A stretch of DNA of 64,000 nucleotides, from contig QXWX01000030.1 of NCBI GenBank assembly GCA_009911175.1, positions 1 through 64,000 of the forward strand. Direction: 5' to 3'. The notes beneath the pieces were generated by a model, which was given only the letters and a program-made list of their open reading frames with translations, had not been told where the DNA came from and did no database searches. The position numbers and the translations under genes were made by a program. Source of the DNA: Lachnospiraceae bacterium (GTDB lineage: Bacteria > Bacillota_A > Clostridia > Lachnospirales > Lachnospiraceae). The first letter of the stretch is position 1. Every line of letters starts with the position of its first letter. This document shows, piece by piece, positions 35,283-42,709 of the stretch.

Positions 35283-35582
35283 TTACAGCAAGTAATTATT
35301 TTCCCGGTTTGCAATCTGCAAACCAACCAATTTGTAGGTTGCATATCCTCCCATAACCAGCGGCTCTGCTTTGCAAATTTCTTCTGCTTCTTCACGGCTC
35401 TCTGTTTTTAGGATATACATACCTGCCATTCCCGGATAGCCTTTAAAGACACCGCAGATTTCCAGCTTTCCCTCATCGTCCAGCTTTCTTATGTTCTCAA
35501 CGTGTTCCATAACTACCTGTTTTGTCATTTTATTATAGGTCTTGCTTTTCTCAATCATCATCATATACATCAATTTTTCCAT
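35283..35582 (-). CDS. YciI-like family protein
   Basis: The product is 99 aa. It has the compact ferredoxin-like YciI pattern: MYMMMIEKSK start, HVENIRKLDDEGKLEICG and GMAGMYILKTESREEAEEICKAEP. YciI-like proteins are small enzymes or binding proteins of mostly unknown substrate. It is often linked to YafY/WYL regulators, and one is coded at 36869. The start is ATG 35582 (CAT on the plus strand) with GGAGAAAAT upstream. Confidence 0.7.
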   Translation of the reverse strand: MEKLMYMMMIEKSKTYNKMTKQVVMEHVENIRKLDDEGKLEICGVFKGYPGMAGMYILKTESREEAEEICKAEPLVMGGYATYKLVGLQIANRENNYLL

Positions 35583-35660
35583 ACGATTTTCTCCTTTACA
35601 TTCTATGGGGATTCACTGAGGGTATTATATTATATTTATCCGGCAATAGCAATCTGTCTG

Positions 35661-36089
35661 TCATGCTCTGGAAACAAACTTATAGCCCACGCCTATAACG
35701 GTCTTTATGTAGGTAGGCTTGCGGTTGTCCGGCTCTATCTTTTTTCGCAAGTTGCAAATTACATTGGCAACGCTTGACTGGCAGCTTTCACTTTCCATGC
35801 TCCATACAGTTTCAAAGATTTGCGCCTTTGTAAATACCCTCCCCGGACTGGTGGCAAGGCAACAGAGTGCGCCATACTCTAAACGGGTGAGATTTATGTC
35901 TGCCCCGCCTTTCAGTACCCGGCGTTGGTGTAATCTGATTTCCAATCCTGGAAAAATCAGTGTGGGGAAGTGTGGCGGCGGCATGGCTTCCAGCGGTATT
36001 ATATGGGCAAGGCCAGCTATGGCTTTTTCAATCGCTTTTTCTTCTGTGCCATTGAATGTAAGCATGACTATTTTCCCGACAAATCTCAC
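35661..36089 (-). CDS. OmpR-type winged-helix regulator without a classical receiver domain
   Basis: The product is 142 aa. The C-terminal winged helix contains NLTRLEYGALCCLATSPGRV, FTKAQIFETVW and VANVICNLRKKIEPDN, then IKTVIGVGYKF. The N-terminal 45 residues are too short for a phospho-receiver domain. Such proteins occur in the regulation module of Tn1549-like elements. The start is uncertain: GTG 36089 lies next to GGGAGG, and ATG 36065 is an alternative. Confidence 0.65.
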   Translation of the reverse strand: MRFVGKIVMLTFNGTEEKAIEKAIAGLAHIIPLEAMPPPHFPTLIFPGLEIRLHQRRVLKGGADINLTRLEYGALCCLATSPGRVFTKAQIFETVWSMESESCQSSVANVICNLRKKIEPDNRKPTYIKTVIGVGYKFVSRA

Positions 36090-36095
36090 CTCCCA

Positions 36096-36308
36096 TTATG
36101 TAGCCTGTCCGTCAAACCGAAAACGGAACAAAGCAGAGATAAGCCGCTGTTTTATGCTATCCTCGGTGTCTGTATCTATATGACCATTTTCAAGGGCTGC
36201 CATACGGATACGCTTGCTGTAATGTCGTAAAACCTCTTCCACGGCTTCCGGCTCTCCGCTGGTCGCCCGGACAATCGTTTCATAAGGCAAAAGATTCGGA
36301 TTCCCCAT
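36096..36308 (-). CDS. Helix-turn-helix protein of the integrative element
   Basis: The product is 70 aa. LLPYETIVRATSGEPEAVEEVLRHYSKRI, split at SGEP, is the conserved core of the small HTH (HTH_16-type) gene that follows the sigma factor in Tn916/Tn1549-type elements. The start ATG 36308 follows GGAGGTG and overlaps the end of the sigma gene by 29 bp. It likely participates in control of excision and transfer. Confidence 0.75.
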   Translation of the reverse strand: MGNPNLLPYETIVRATSGEPEAVEEVLRHYSKRIRMAALENGHIDTDTEDSIKQRLISALFRFRFDGQAT

Positions 36309-36738
36309 GTGAAAGCACCTCCATTTCTTTATGCAGGAGTTGTAAAGTCCTATGGATTTGATACCCGGTCGTACTCCGGCAGCGTCCGTACATTTCCCCG
36401 ATTTCCCGCTGTGTGTAATGCCTGAAAAAGTAAAGGAAAATGATTTCCCGGTTTTTCTCCGGCAGAGCTAACAGGGCGGCGGCAAGTTTTCCGTTGGTGA
36501 GGATAACTGTCTGACCGCACATCGTAATGGAGTATTTTTCATAGGGTGCTTCAAAATATTCGTCTGTTGTGCCTAAAGGGTAAAACTTTTCTTCTGTGAG
36601 GTATTCAAGGGATATTTCTTTTTGTCGCCGTCTGCTCCTGTCACGCCATGCGTTGATAGCCGCAAAGCGTATGACGGTCTTGCAAAAGCCGTTGAACGTA
36701 TACATGATATGTTCTTTGTATGCTTCTGTACAAGCCAT
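36280..36738 (-). CDS. Conjugative-transposon sigma-70-like factor (second copy)
   Basis: The product is about 152 aa. MYTFNGFCKTVIRFAAINAWRD corresponds to the N-terminal part and LLALPEKNREIIFLYFFRHY, TQREIGEMYGRCRSTTGYQI to the region-4 HTH. The start ATG 36738 (MACTEAYKEH) lies after AAAGGGGGG; a longer frame to 36837 has no ribosome site. It is paralogous to 34330-34809. The two modules converge towards the YciI region, suggesting that two integrative elements or an inverted duplicate are merged here. Confidence 0.75.
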   Translation of the reverse strand: MACTEAYKEHIMYTFNGFCKTVIRFAAINAWRDRSRRRQKEISLEYLTEEKFYPLGTTDEYFEAPYEKYSITMCGQTVILTNGKLAAALLALPEKNREIIFLYFFRHYTQREIGEMYGRCRSTTGYQIHRTLQLLHKEMEVLSHGESESFAL

Positions 36739-36830
36739 AAATGATTCCCCCCTTTCTCCCACATGGGGCGTGCATGGTTTCGTTTTAATGCTATATTGCA
36801 TTTGGTACATGGATAGTTTATCATAGAATA

Positions 36831-36847
36831 GTGACAAGGGCTGTCAC
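36831..36847. promoter_or_regulatory. Possible operator of the WYL regulator gene
   Basis: GTGACA and TGTCAC flank 5 bp in the space between divergent genes, 22 bp before the start of the WYL regulator. Confidence 0.35.
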
Positions 36848-36868
36848 CATTCGGAAAGGAGTTCAAAA

Positions 36869-37837
36869 ATGTCAAAAGCAGAACGGCTTATCGAGATGAT
36901 GATAACAATAAATGCAAAAAAAGATTTTACTGTAGGCGAATTGGCAAATGAATTTTCCGTATCAAAAAGAACCATACTACGTGACTTGCAAGAATTGGAA
37001 CAAGCTGGTTTCCCTCTTTACTCCGAAGTTGGGGCGGCGGGTGGGTATCATATCTTAAAAGAACGCATTTTGCCGCCTATTGCTTTTTCAGAAAGCGAAG
37101 CAAAAGCTATTTTCTTTGCCTGTCAAGCCTTGCAATATCACCGTGACTTGCCGTTTGAACAGGAAACCATATCCGTCCTAAAAAAATTTTTGAATTGTCT
37201 GCCATTAGATGTACAAAACAGTATTACGCAGATTCAAAACAAGGTAGTATTTTGGATTCCAGACAGACATTGCGATTCGCCATTACTTAAATCAATGTTC
37301 CTTGTTGTGATAAACCGTCATGCCGCAACAATACGGTATTCGTCAACATATTCTGAAAGTACACGCACAATTATACCTATCGGCTTATATGCTATGAATG
37401 GACTTTGGTATTGCCCCGCCTATTGTACAACGGCAAATCAAATCAGAGTATTCCGGGTTGACCGTATTAAAGAAATCATAGAGGAAAAGCCCTATCCAAA
37501 AGGGAAATACCCTATTCCTACGTCTATTCAAGAATATCTTGAAAAAACAGATGTTAGGAATGATTACCATATGAAAATCCAACTAACGGATATAGGCGTT
37601 AAACGCTGTGAAAGTGAATGTTTACTTGCAAGCGGATTAACAACATTTCCAACGGGCGGCGGGATAATCGACATGGAAATAAATCATGCAGCTTTAGAAT
37701 GGGTTGCCGATTATATATTGCCATTTGGGAACAACGCCACTGTGTTAGCACCATTGGAGCTAATAAAACTAATGCAGCAAAAAATATATGAATTACATCA
37801 GCATTATTGCAGTTTGGAAACAAGTATGAATGAATGA
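36869..37837 (+). CDS. YafY/YobV-type WYL-domain transcriptional regulator
   Basis: The product is 322 aa. The N-terminal HTH_11 spans about residues 1-60 (FTVGELANEFSVSKRTILRD and LQELEQAGFPLYSE). The WYL domain follows with LYAMNGLWYCPAYCTTANQI and RVFRVDRIKEI, then a WCX-type C-terminal domain (LEWVADYILPFGNNATVLAP). Such regulators bind ligands or nucleic-acid signals through the WYL domain. The start ATG 36869 follows AAAGGAG. YciI at 35283 is a typical associated gene. Confidence 0.8.
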   Translation: MSKAERLIEMMITINAKKDFTVGELANEFSVSKRTILRDLQELEQAGFPLYSEVGAAGGYHILKERILPPIAFSESEAKAIFFACQALQYHRDLPFEQETISVLKKFLNCLPLDVQNSITQIQNKVVFWIPDRHCDSPLLKSMFLVVINRHAATIRYSSTYSESTRTIIPIGLYAMNGLWYCPAYCTTANQIRVFRVDRIKEIIEEKPYPKGKYPIPTSIQEYLEKTDVRNDYHMKIQLTDIGVKRCESECLLASGLTTFPTGGGIIDMEINHAALEWVADYILPFGNNATVLAPLELIKLMQQKIYELHQHYCSLETSMNE

Positions 37838-37860
37838 GAGGGATTCCGTCGTCATCGGCA

Positions 37861-38005
37861 TTGTGGGAATGTGTATAACTGGCTGTCTCATGGAATTGTG
37901 GGTAACTCTGTTTGCAGGACGTGGGAAAGCTGCACTTTAGCTTTTCCATGTGCTGTGAATAGAGTTATCCATGATTCCATAGCCTGTTATGCACATTTCC
38001 ATAAT
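37861..38005. repeat. Very long imperfect inverted repeat with DnaA-box-like motifs
   Basis: Arms 37861-37909 and 37961-38005 are about 45 nt each. Both contain, in inverted orientation, GAATGTGTATAAC or GAAATGTGCATAAC, then ATGGAAT and GATAACTCT or GGTAACTCT. A small internal hairpin (GGAAAGCT and AGCTTTTCC) occupies the loop. TTATGCACA within the right arm matches a DnaA box. The whole may extrude as a cruciform. Candidates are oriT or a single-strand origin; nothing here proves either. Confidence 0.55.
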
Positions 38006-38116
38006 GTTTGTCTTTTGGTCTTTGGCTTCTTTGGTTCGGAATAGTGTGGTGCTGGCGGTCTATCTCTTGTTTTCGGTTGCTTGCTTCTTTACCGTACATG
38101 AGCATTCGCGCCCGAT

Positions 38117-38212
38117 TGCGATAGGTAAGCCTACAGTTTCAAATGTTTCCGGCTTTTCCCCCGCTTAGCACCGTGCATGCGGCTTTCACCGCACACGGCG
38201 CCCCATCGAATT
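38117..38212 (-). ncRNA. 3' tail of a group II intron (domains V-VI)
   Basis: On the minus strand a domain V-like hairpin (GCCGTGTGCGG, GAAA loop, CCGCATGCACGGTGC) is followed by a GCGGGGGAAAAG linker, a second stem and TTACCTATCGC, the usual look of group II intron 3' ends. No intron-encoded reverse transcriptase frame is present upstream on that strand, so only the 3' end remains. A short minus-strand frame nearby (ending LRKLAGTPVIA) is unassigned. Confidence 0.5.
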
Positions 38213-38352
38213 TAGAAATTGTTCATTTTAAACATAACTTACACACTTCGTTACAGCATTAAAAGATTTGTTATGCGATTACAGGCGTTCCCGCCAGTTT
38301 TCGCAGTTTATTCAGTTTTTCCAGTTGTTTTTTGTTCAGTTGGAGTTCATTT

Positions 38353-38738
38353 AGGCTGATGAAGAAGAAGGCAAGACTGATGGGGGTACGGTTTGCGGCC
38401 AGCCTGTTTTATAAGGAATGGAGGCCAAAGGATATGGTGTGTATGGGAATATCCATGTTTATCTCCCGGTCAAAAGCCGGTGAGCAGTATCTTGACAGCA
38501 TAGGAGGCGATAACCGCATAGAGCAGGAGGGCAGCTATCGGAAGTGTGTTTTTCTTGTGGAAAACAAAAAGAGATTAGAGAATGGAAGGAGTTATTTAAG
38601 AGGAAAGGCAAGGAAGAATTAGGAATTAGTGGCAGAAATGATGAAAAGAGAATAAGCCAGGAGAAGTATCAGGAAAAGTATAAAAGGCAGGATTTACAGG
38701 TAAATGAATTGATCGCAGGAATAGGAACAGACCTATAG
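38353..38738 (+). pseudogene. Unrecognised disrupted gene region
   Basis: Two overlapping frames share this stretch. One starts MKKKARLMGVRFAASLFYKE at about 38353 and stops at 38622. The other runs to 38738 and reads EVCFSCGKQKEIREWKELF, then KRKGKEELGIS. The second looks like the authentic end, a CxxC-type start followed by a charged helix, so a frameshift may separate two halves of one gene. I do not know the family. Confidence 0.3.
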
Positions 38739-38773
38739 CAGCAATGAATGAAAAAGATGTCAAGGGAAGGAAG

Positions 38774-39373
38774 ATGAAAATGAGTAGATTTTTAAAATTA
38801 CGGACAGGAAAAAAGCTGGAGGTTTGGCCGAGATATTATGCATATAATAGGACTTTGGCAATTGCATTGTTTGAGGAGGGTGAGCCATATGGTAATCTTA
38901 CCTGCTGCCTGGACGATGCACCGGGAAGAAATTGCGCTTATATTGATGTAAATAATATGGGGGTGGATATTGTGGACGTGCTGGAGAAAGAAGGGTTCGG
39001 GAAAAGAACCGGAAAAAAGCATCAGTCCGGCTATGTGGTGTATCCGGAATTTTCATTTAAGAAGGAAGTGTTAAGGGATTGCACAAATGAAAATTATGAG
39101 AAGTATCTTACATGGCAGGAGACCCTTGGGGAGGATGAAGAATATCTTACTGCGAGTTGTCGGATCTGTTATAAGGATTTTTGTTTTACCGTGAAAAAGG
39201 AAGAGGCACAAAAATACCGGGAGTATCAGGATGGTGCGCCATATCTGATACAGAATGTTTTTCCAAACATGTCCTGTGAGGAAAGAGGGCTTTTTGCAAA
39301 AGGCCAGAATATGTGTGGTACATGTTTTAAGGAGATGTTTTCCTTTTACCAGGGAGGAGCTGAGGAAGATTAA
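38774..39373 (+). CDS. DUF4313-type protein
   Basis: The product is about 199 aa. NRTLAIALFEEGEPYGNLTC and YIDVNNMGVDIVDVLEKEGFG match the DUF4313 family common on Lachnospiraceae plasmids and integrative elements, of unknown function. The C-terminal half has two CxxC-like pairs (ASCRICYKDFC and MCGTCF), perhaps a metal site. The start ATG 38774 follows AAGGGAAGGAAG; ATG 38744 is possible. The gene stands alone. Confidence 0.65.
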   Translation: MKMSRFLKLRTGKKLEVWPRYYAYNRTLAIALFEEGEPYGNLTCCLDDAPGRNCAYIDVNNMGVDIVDVLEKEGFGKRTGKKHQSGYVVYPEFSFKKEVLRDCTNENYEKYLTWQETLGEDEEYLTASCRICYKDFCFTVKKEEAQKYREYQDGAPYLIQNVFPNMSCEERGLFAKGQNMCGTCFKEMFSFYQGGAEED

Positions 39374-39466
39374 ACAATATTTTTGCTTTTTTCCTGTAAT
39401 GAATGGAAAGAGTACGGTAGTATGAGGCTGGTCGGGATATCAATGGATTTGGAGGTAATCTATATT

Positions 39467-39688
39467 ATGGTTGGATCAAAAATAAAAATCGGTGATATGC
39501 TGTACTAAAGCGATGATAAAAAAGAGTCATGGGAGAACTTTCAACGGGATTATAGATTGGGAGAGGTAGAATTAGATCGGTTGAAATACGGTTTTGTAGA
39601 TACATACGAAGAATATAGTACATCGAGCCAGGAATTTGCTGAAGAGTTTTCCGAAGCAGAGGATGTCTGGAAGATGCTGATGGAATAG
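39467..39688 (+). pseudogene. Small ORF with an in-frame stop
   Basis: From ATG 39467 (GGAGG 11 bp upstream) the frame reads MVGSKIKIGDMLY, then TAA at 39506-39508. It then continues open for 59 codons (SDDKKESWENFQRDYRLGEV and so on) to TAG 39686-39688. The text after the stop is protein-like and acidic. This is probably a 73-aa gene killed by a point mutation, lying before a terminator. The family is unknown. Confidence 0.45.
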
Positions 39689-39694
39689 TAACAC

Positions 39695-39738
39695 ACCTGC
39701 TAATCCGATATTGTTTGTGCAGTATCGGATTAGCAGGT
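39695..39738 (+). terminator. Strong terminator
   Basis: ACCTGCTAATCCGATA and TATCGGATTAGCAGGT pair perfectly over 16 bp across a 12-nt loop, followed by TCTTTC. Confidence 0.7.
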
Positions 39739-39739
39739 T

Positions 39740-40031
39740 CTTTCGCTATACATCGAGCAATGAACATCCATTGTTGATATGACATAGATAAAAATATTTT
39801 TAGATATGTTGTGATAGTCAGCGGATATGATAAAAGATGTTGTCGCATTATATAGAAAAATGTATAATGACTATATTATCAAATGTATAGAAGTTTGAAA
39901 AAGTATGATGAAATTTTGTCATAGATATTTTGTATATTTGGAATGTTTGAAAAGGTAACTCATGATAGTATTCTGATTAGCTTAAAACAGTAAATGTTTT
40001 GGAATTTGTTACAATAATCTTTAGAGTATGA
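39740..40031. other. AT-rich gap without a gene
   Basis: No frame with a ribosome site is seen. It lies between a terminator and an ABC-ATPase remnant. Confidence 0.5.
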
Positions 40032-40172
40032 TATCATGTGTCATCGAAACAGTATATGGGAGATGAATTGCAGGTGAAATTGATCAGCGAAGCGCCTCCC
40101 CGGATGAACTGCAGTCCCTGTGAGGCAACGCTTGAGGATGCTTACATTTATATTGCGAATAAGGAACTATAA
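40032..40172 (+). pseudogene. C-terminal remnant of an ABC transporter ATPase
   Basis: The frame reads SSKQYMGDELQVKLISEAPP, then CEATLEDAYIYIANKEL. The LEDAYIYI end corresponds to the conserved C-terminal segment of export-type ABC ATPases; compare NLEDLYLYYF in the intact gene at 48790. Everything upstream is lost. Confidence 0.5.
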
Positions 40173-40201
40173 TTGTAATAAGAATATATGTATTGCGAAA
40201 T

Positions 40202-40228
40202 GTACATAATAATGTTATTATTATGTAC
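40202..40228. promoter_or_regulatory. Operator palindrome of the toxin-antitoxin operon
   Basis: GTACATAATAA and TTATTATGTAC are perfect 11-bp inverted arms 5 bp apart. They end 2 bp before the AGGAGG of the antitoxin gene. This is the usual place for autoregulation by the antitoxin or the complex. Confidence 0.7.
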
Positions 40229-40245
40229 AAAGGAGGTGCGTTTAA

Positions 40246-40509
40246 ATGCCAGTAATTAAGCCAATTACGGAACTTAGAGATACAAATGCAATATCTGAAA
40301 TTTGTCATAAGCAGCAACAGCCGGTGTTTATTACAAAAAATGGGTATGGAGATTTGGTGGTTATGAGCATAGAAGCTTATGATGAATTGATCAACATGAA
40401 CAGAATTGACAAATCAATCCTGGAGGCGGAGCAGGAGGTGTCAAATGGAGCAGAACTGTTAGATGCAAGAGAGGCTCTAAGTCAATTGAGGAGGAAACAT
40501 TTTGGATAA
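40246..40509 (+). CDS. Phd/YefM-family antitoxin
   Basis: The product is 87 aa. The N-terminal DNA-binding fold has IKPITELRDTNAISEICHKQ and PVFITKNGYGDLVVMSIEAY, the signature of Phd/YefM antitoxins. The acidic C-terminal tail should wrap the toxin. The start ATG 40246 follows AAAGGAGGTG. It overlaps the toxin gene by 8 bp, and a perfect palindrome lies upstream. Confidence 0.85.
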   Translation: MPVIKPITELRDTNAISEICHKQQQPVFITKNGYGDLVVMSIEAYDELINMNRIDKSILEAEQEVSNGAELLDAREALSQLRRKHFG

Positions 40510-40804
40510 ATATACTGTTAAGATGTTTCCGCAGGCTTATCGTGATATAGACAAAATCTATGAACAGGCACTTCTTAATGATAATTACGGTGACAATGCA
40601 TTAATGCTGGCACAAAGGCTTGAAGATGCGATTTTCAGCTTAGAAGAGCAGCCCTATCGTGGAGCGGAGCGTAAATATGGGTTCTATGCTCATAAAGGGT
40701 ATCGTCAGTTATTTGTTTCTGGTTACATTATTATCTATGAAGTATTGGATTCAGAAAAAATAGTTGCAGTGCTTACAGTTAAATATAGCGGAAGTGAATT
40801 TTAA
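40502..40804 (+). CDS. RelE/ParE-family toxin
   Basis: The product is 100 aa. YTVKMFPQAYRDIDKIYEQA at the start and FSLEEQPYRGAERKYGFYAH, YRQLFVSGYIIIYEVLDSE later match RelE/ParE toxins, which either cleave mRNA on the ribosome or poison gyrase. The sequence alone does not decide which. The start is TTG 40502 inside the antitoxin end, so synthesis is coupled to the antitoxin. The AGGAGG at about 40489 serves it. Confidence 0.85.
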   Translation: MDKYTVKMFPQAYRDIDKIYEQALLNDNYGDNALMLAQRLEDAIFSLEEQPYRGAERKYGFYAHKGYRQLFVSGYIIIYEVLDSEKIVAVLTVKYSGSEF

Positions 40805-40811
40805 TCTTTCG

Positions 40812-41006
40812 CTATATTTTTTCTATGGGAATTTGAATCTGGACAACGGCATCCTCCGTTCGGTCGATTACATTTTCATTGATGATGACCTCATAGGAGA
40901 ACCCGGATAATGCGAATACGTTTTCACTGGCAAAATCAAAGATTTTCTGATAGCATGCAATTGCGTTTGCGGGAGACTCCTGAGCAGCAATGGGAAACTG
41001 TATCAT
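40812..41006 (-). pseudogene. C-terminal fragment of an effector-binding (GyrI-like) regulator
   Basis: The 64-codon frame reads ACYQKIFDFASENVFALSGF, then YEVIINENVIDRTEDAVVQI, QIPIEK. This corresponds to the last 60 residues of the BmrR/GyrI-type ligand domain attached to MerR- or AraC-type regulators. No DNA-binding domain remains. Confidence 0.5.
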
Positions 41007-41062
41007 GGGAGTGGGACTTTTTATTACGGATACTGGGCGGTCTGGCTGTGACAGGGCAATTT

Positions 41063-41608
41063 ATGAGGGATAAAAGGTGGATGGAGACAGAAGATATTAT
41101 TCTTGGGAAAGCAAAATATGAGGACTGGAGATCCATATACTGTAATGTCTGGTCAAGGCCGGAGACGGCGGAATATATGATATGGAAAGTGACGGCTGAT
41201 GAGGATGAGGCCAGGGAGAGGATACAACAGACGGTCGCATGGCAGGAAACCCATGATGCGTGGCTGGTTTATGAGAAGATCAGCGGGCAGGCCATCGGAT
41301 TTGCCGGAGTGGAGGAAACAGGGCCGCACATTTATCATGAGACTGGTATTGCCCTGGGTCCGGAGTATGTCGGAAGGGGATATGGGAAACAGATACTGTG
41401 TTTATTGATGGAATACTGCGTTTCATTAGGCGGTCAGGAATTTTATTATTCTACGCGGACAGGGAATCTTGCTTCAAAGGCGTTGGCATTATCCTGTGGA
41501 TTGGTATACCAGCATTCGGAGCAGAAGACAGACCAGCGTAGTGGAAAAACTTATGAATTGGAGATTTATAAAAAGAATCTGAAATGTACAGGGAGTGAGA
41601 TTGAATGA
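41063..41608 (+). CDS. GNAT-family N-acetyltransferase
   Basis: The product is about 181 aa. It has the acetyl-CoA-binding motif A with GIALGPEYVGRGYGKQILCL (R/Q-x-x-G-x-G/A type) and the preceding beta strands (DAWLVYEKISGQAIGFAGVE). It is similar to ribosomal-protein alanine acetyltransferase-like enzymes (YSTRTGNLASKALALSCGL). The substrate is unknown. The start could be ATG 41063 or 41081; the longer frame to 40910 runs antisense to a regulator fragment and is not credible. It overlaps the next gene by 4 bp. Confidence 0.8.
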   Translation: MRDKRWMETEDIILGKAKYEDWRSIYCNVWSRPETAEYMIWKVTADEDEARERIQQTVAWQETHDAWLVYEKISGQAIGFAGVEETGPHIYHETGIALGPEYVGRGYGKQILCLLMEYCVSLGGQEFYYSTRTGNLASKALALSCGLVYQHSEQKTDQRSGKTYELEIYKKNLKCTGSEIE

Positions 41609-42051
41609 AGCCGGAGGAGATTTTGGAGTATTGCATGGAGAATCTGGAAGGGAGTGTCCTTGTGGAGAGCTGGGGAGAAAAGGCAATTTTTTATAATCCC
41701 GGCCGTGCACTGAAACGGGGCGTGTATATATTGACGGTCAAGGAGAAGGATGGCAATAATGACAGAGGTTCGAAGCTTAACAGACCAGGAATTTACCGGG
41801 TGAACCTGGGTGTCCGTAAGGAGACGTTTGTGAAGCTGTTTGGGGCTGTGCCACAACGTCCGGGGGCAGGCGGAATTGTGGAAATGGATTATGATTTTTC
41901 TACGGTTGACCGTTTTTTGCCGCATCCGGTTTATGCGTGGATGGGGTGGCTGTGTGTCCTGAACCCATCGGAAAAGACTTTTGAGGATTTAAAGCCATAT
42001 ATCCAGGAAGCCTATGAATACGCAAAAGAGAAATTTTCCAAACGCAAATAG
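41605..42051 (+). CDS. DUF6194-type protein
   Basis: The product is 148 aa. MKPEEILEYCMENLEGSVLV, WGEKAIFYNPGRALKRGVY and HPVYAWMGWLCVLNPSEKTF match the DUF6194 family (function unknown). These are often coded near acetyltransferases and small stress enzymes. It is coupled to the GNAT gene by a 4-bp overlap. Confidence 0.7.
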   Translation: MKPEEILEYCMENLEGSVLVESWGEKAIFYNPGRALKRGVYILTVKEKDGNNDRGSKLNRPGIYRVNLGVRKETFVKLFGAVPQRPGAGGIVEMDYDFSTVDRFLPHPVYAWMGWLCVLNPSEKTFEDLKPYIQEAYEYAKEKFSKRK

Positions 42052-42174
42052 AGAAAGAAGGCAGGAGGCTTGCAACATTTGGAAATGAGTATCTGCAATA
42101 TTAAGAAAAAAGTCTGCGGCTATATTGGCAGAAAATGATAAATCGGAAGCTGTAGTTTAGAGGAGATAATGATA

Positions 42175-42585
42175 ATGAATGGAAAAGAAGTGCGTGTAGG
42201 CGTGAGTTTACTCGTTGGTAACATGGACAACATGGTTCGATTTTATAGAGATATATTAGGCTTTCAAACGCAATGGAATGGTGGTTCATTTGCAGACTTT
42301 GAAACAGCGAGCGGTGAATTATCCTTGTTTATGTATAGCAGAGAAGAATTTGTCAAGGCAATAGGTGAGGACTATATTCCTCCAAATGGTATCAACCAGA
42401 CTTTTGAAATTGCCCTCTGGTTGCCCAGCTTCGCTGATGTGGATTCAGAATATGAACGTCTGTCGAGGTTAGGGGTGCAGTTTCCCACAGGAGAACCCAT
42501 TACTTATCCTTTTGGTATTCATAATTTTTATGTAGCAGACCCAGAGGGAAATTTACTAGAAATCGGAAGTGCAAATGCAGTATAA
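42175..42585 (+). CDS. VOC-superfamily (glyoxalase/bleomycin-resistance fold) protein
   Basis: The product is about 136 aa. VGVSLLVGNMDNMVRFYRDI, then LGFQTQW, and the ending FYVADPEGNLLEIGS are typical of VOC proteins. Two beta-alpha-beta-beta-beta modules are expected with metal ligands at the usual Glu near the end. It may be a dioxygenase, glyoxalase or antibiotic-binding protein. ATG 42175 is 9 bp from AGGAG, better than ATG 42169. Confidence 0.8.
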   Translation: MNGKEVRVGVSLLVGNMDNMVRFYRDILGFQTQWNGGSFADFETASGELSLFMYSREEFVKAIGEDYIPPNGINQTFEIALWLPSFADVDSEYERLSRLGVQFPTGEPITYPFGIHNFYVADPEGNLLEIGSANAV

Positions 42586-42592
42586 ATCAGGA

Positions 42593-42650
42593 TTGAACAA
42601 AATCGCTATGCCACAGCCTTGGCAGGCCATCGCACAGCGATTTTGTTCAA
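42593..42650 (+). terminator. Hairpin after the VOC gene
   Basis: TTGAACAAAATCGCT and AGCGATTTTGTTCAA pair perfectly over 15 bp around a 28-nt loop. The hairpin falls inside the long N-terminal extension of the next frame, supporting the later start of that gene. Confidence 0.5.
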
Positions 42651-42709
42651 TTAAAATTTGTCGAGAAGCTACAGAGAGTGTAAAATTAGGATTTCATAAG
42701 GTGAAGATA

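Noticed and set aside
40910..41062. N-terminal extension of the GNAT frame
   Set aside because: It is antisense to a recognisable GyrI-like remnant and has no acetyltransferase features.
42593..42650. Integron attC-like site
   Set aside because: It lacks the R/L core pairs of attC sites and no integron integrase is visible. A terminator is simpler.
42569..42709. Long N-terminal extension of the CPBP-like membrane protein
   Set aside because: It crosses a perfect 15-bp terminator-like hairpin and overlaps the VOC gene. ATG 42710 has a ribosome site and starts the first membrane helix.
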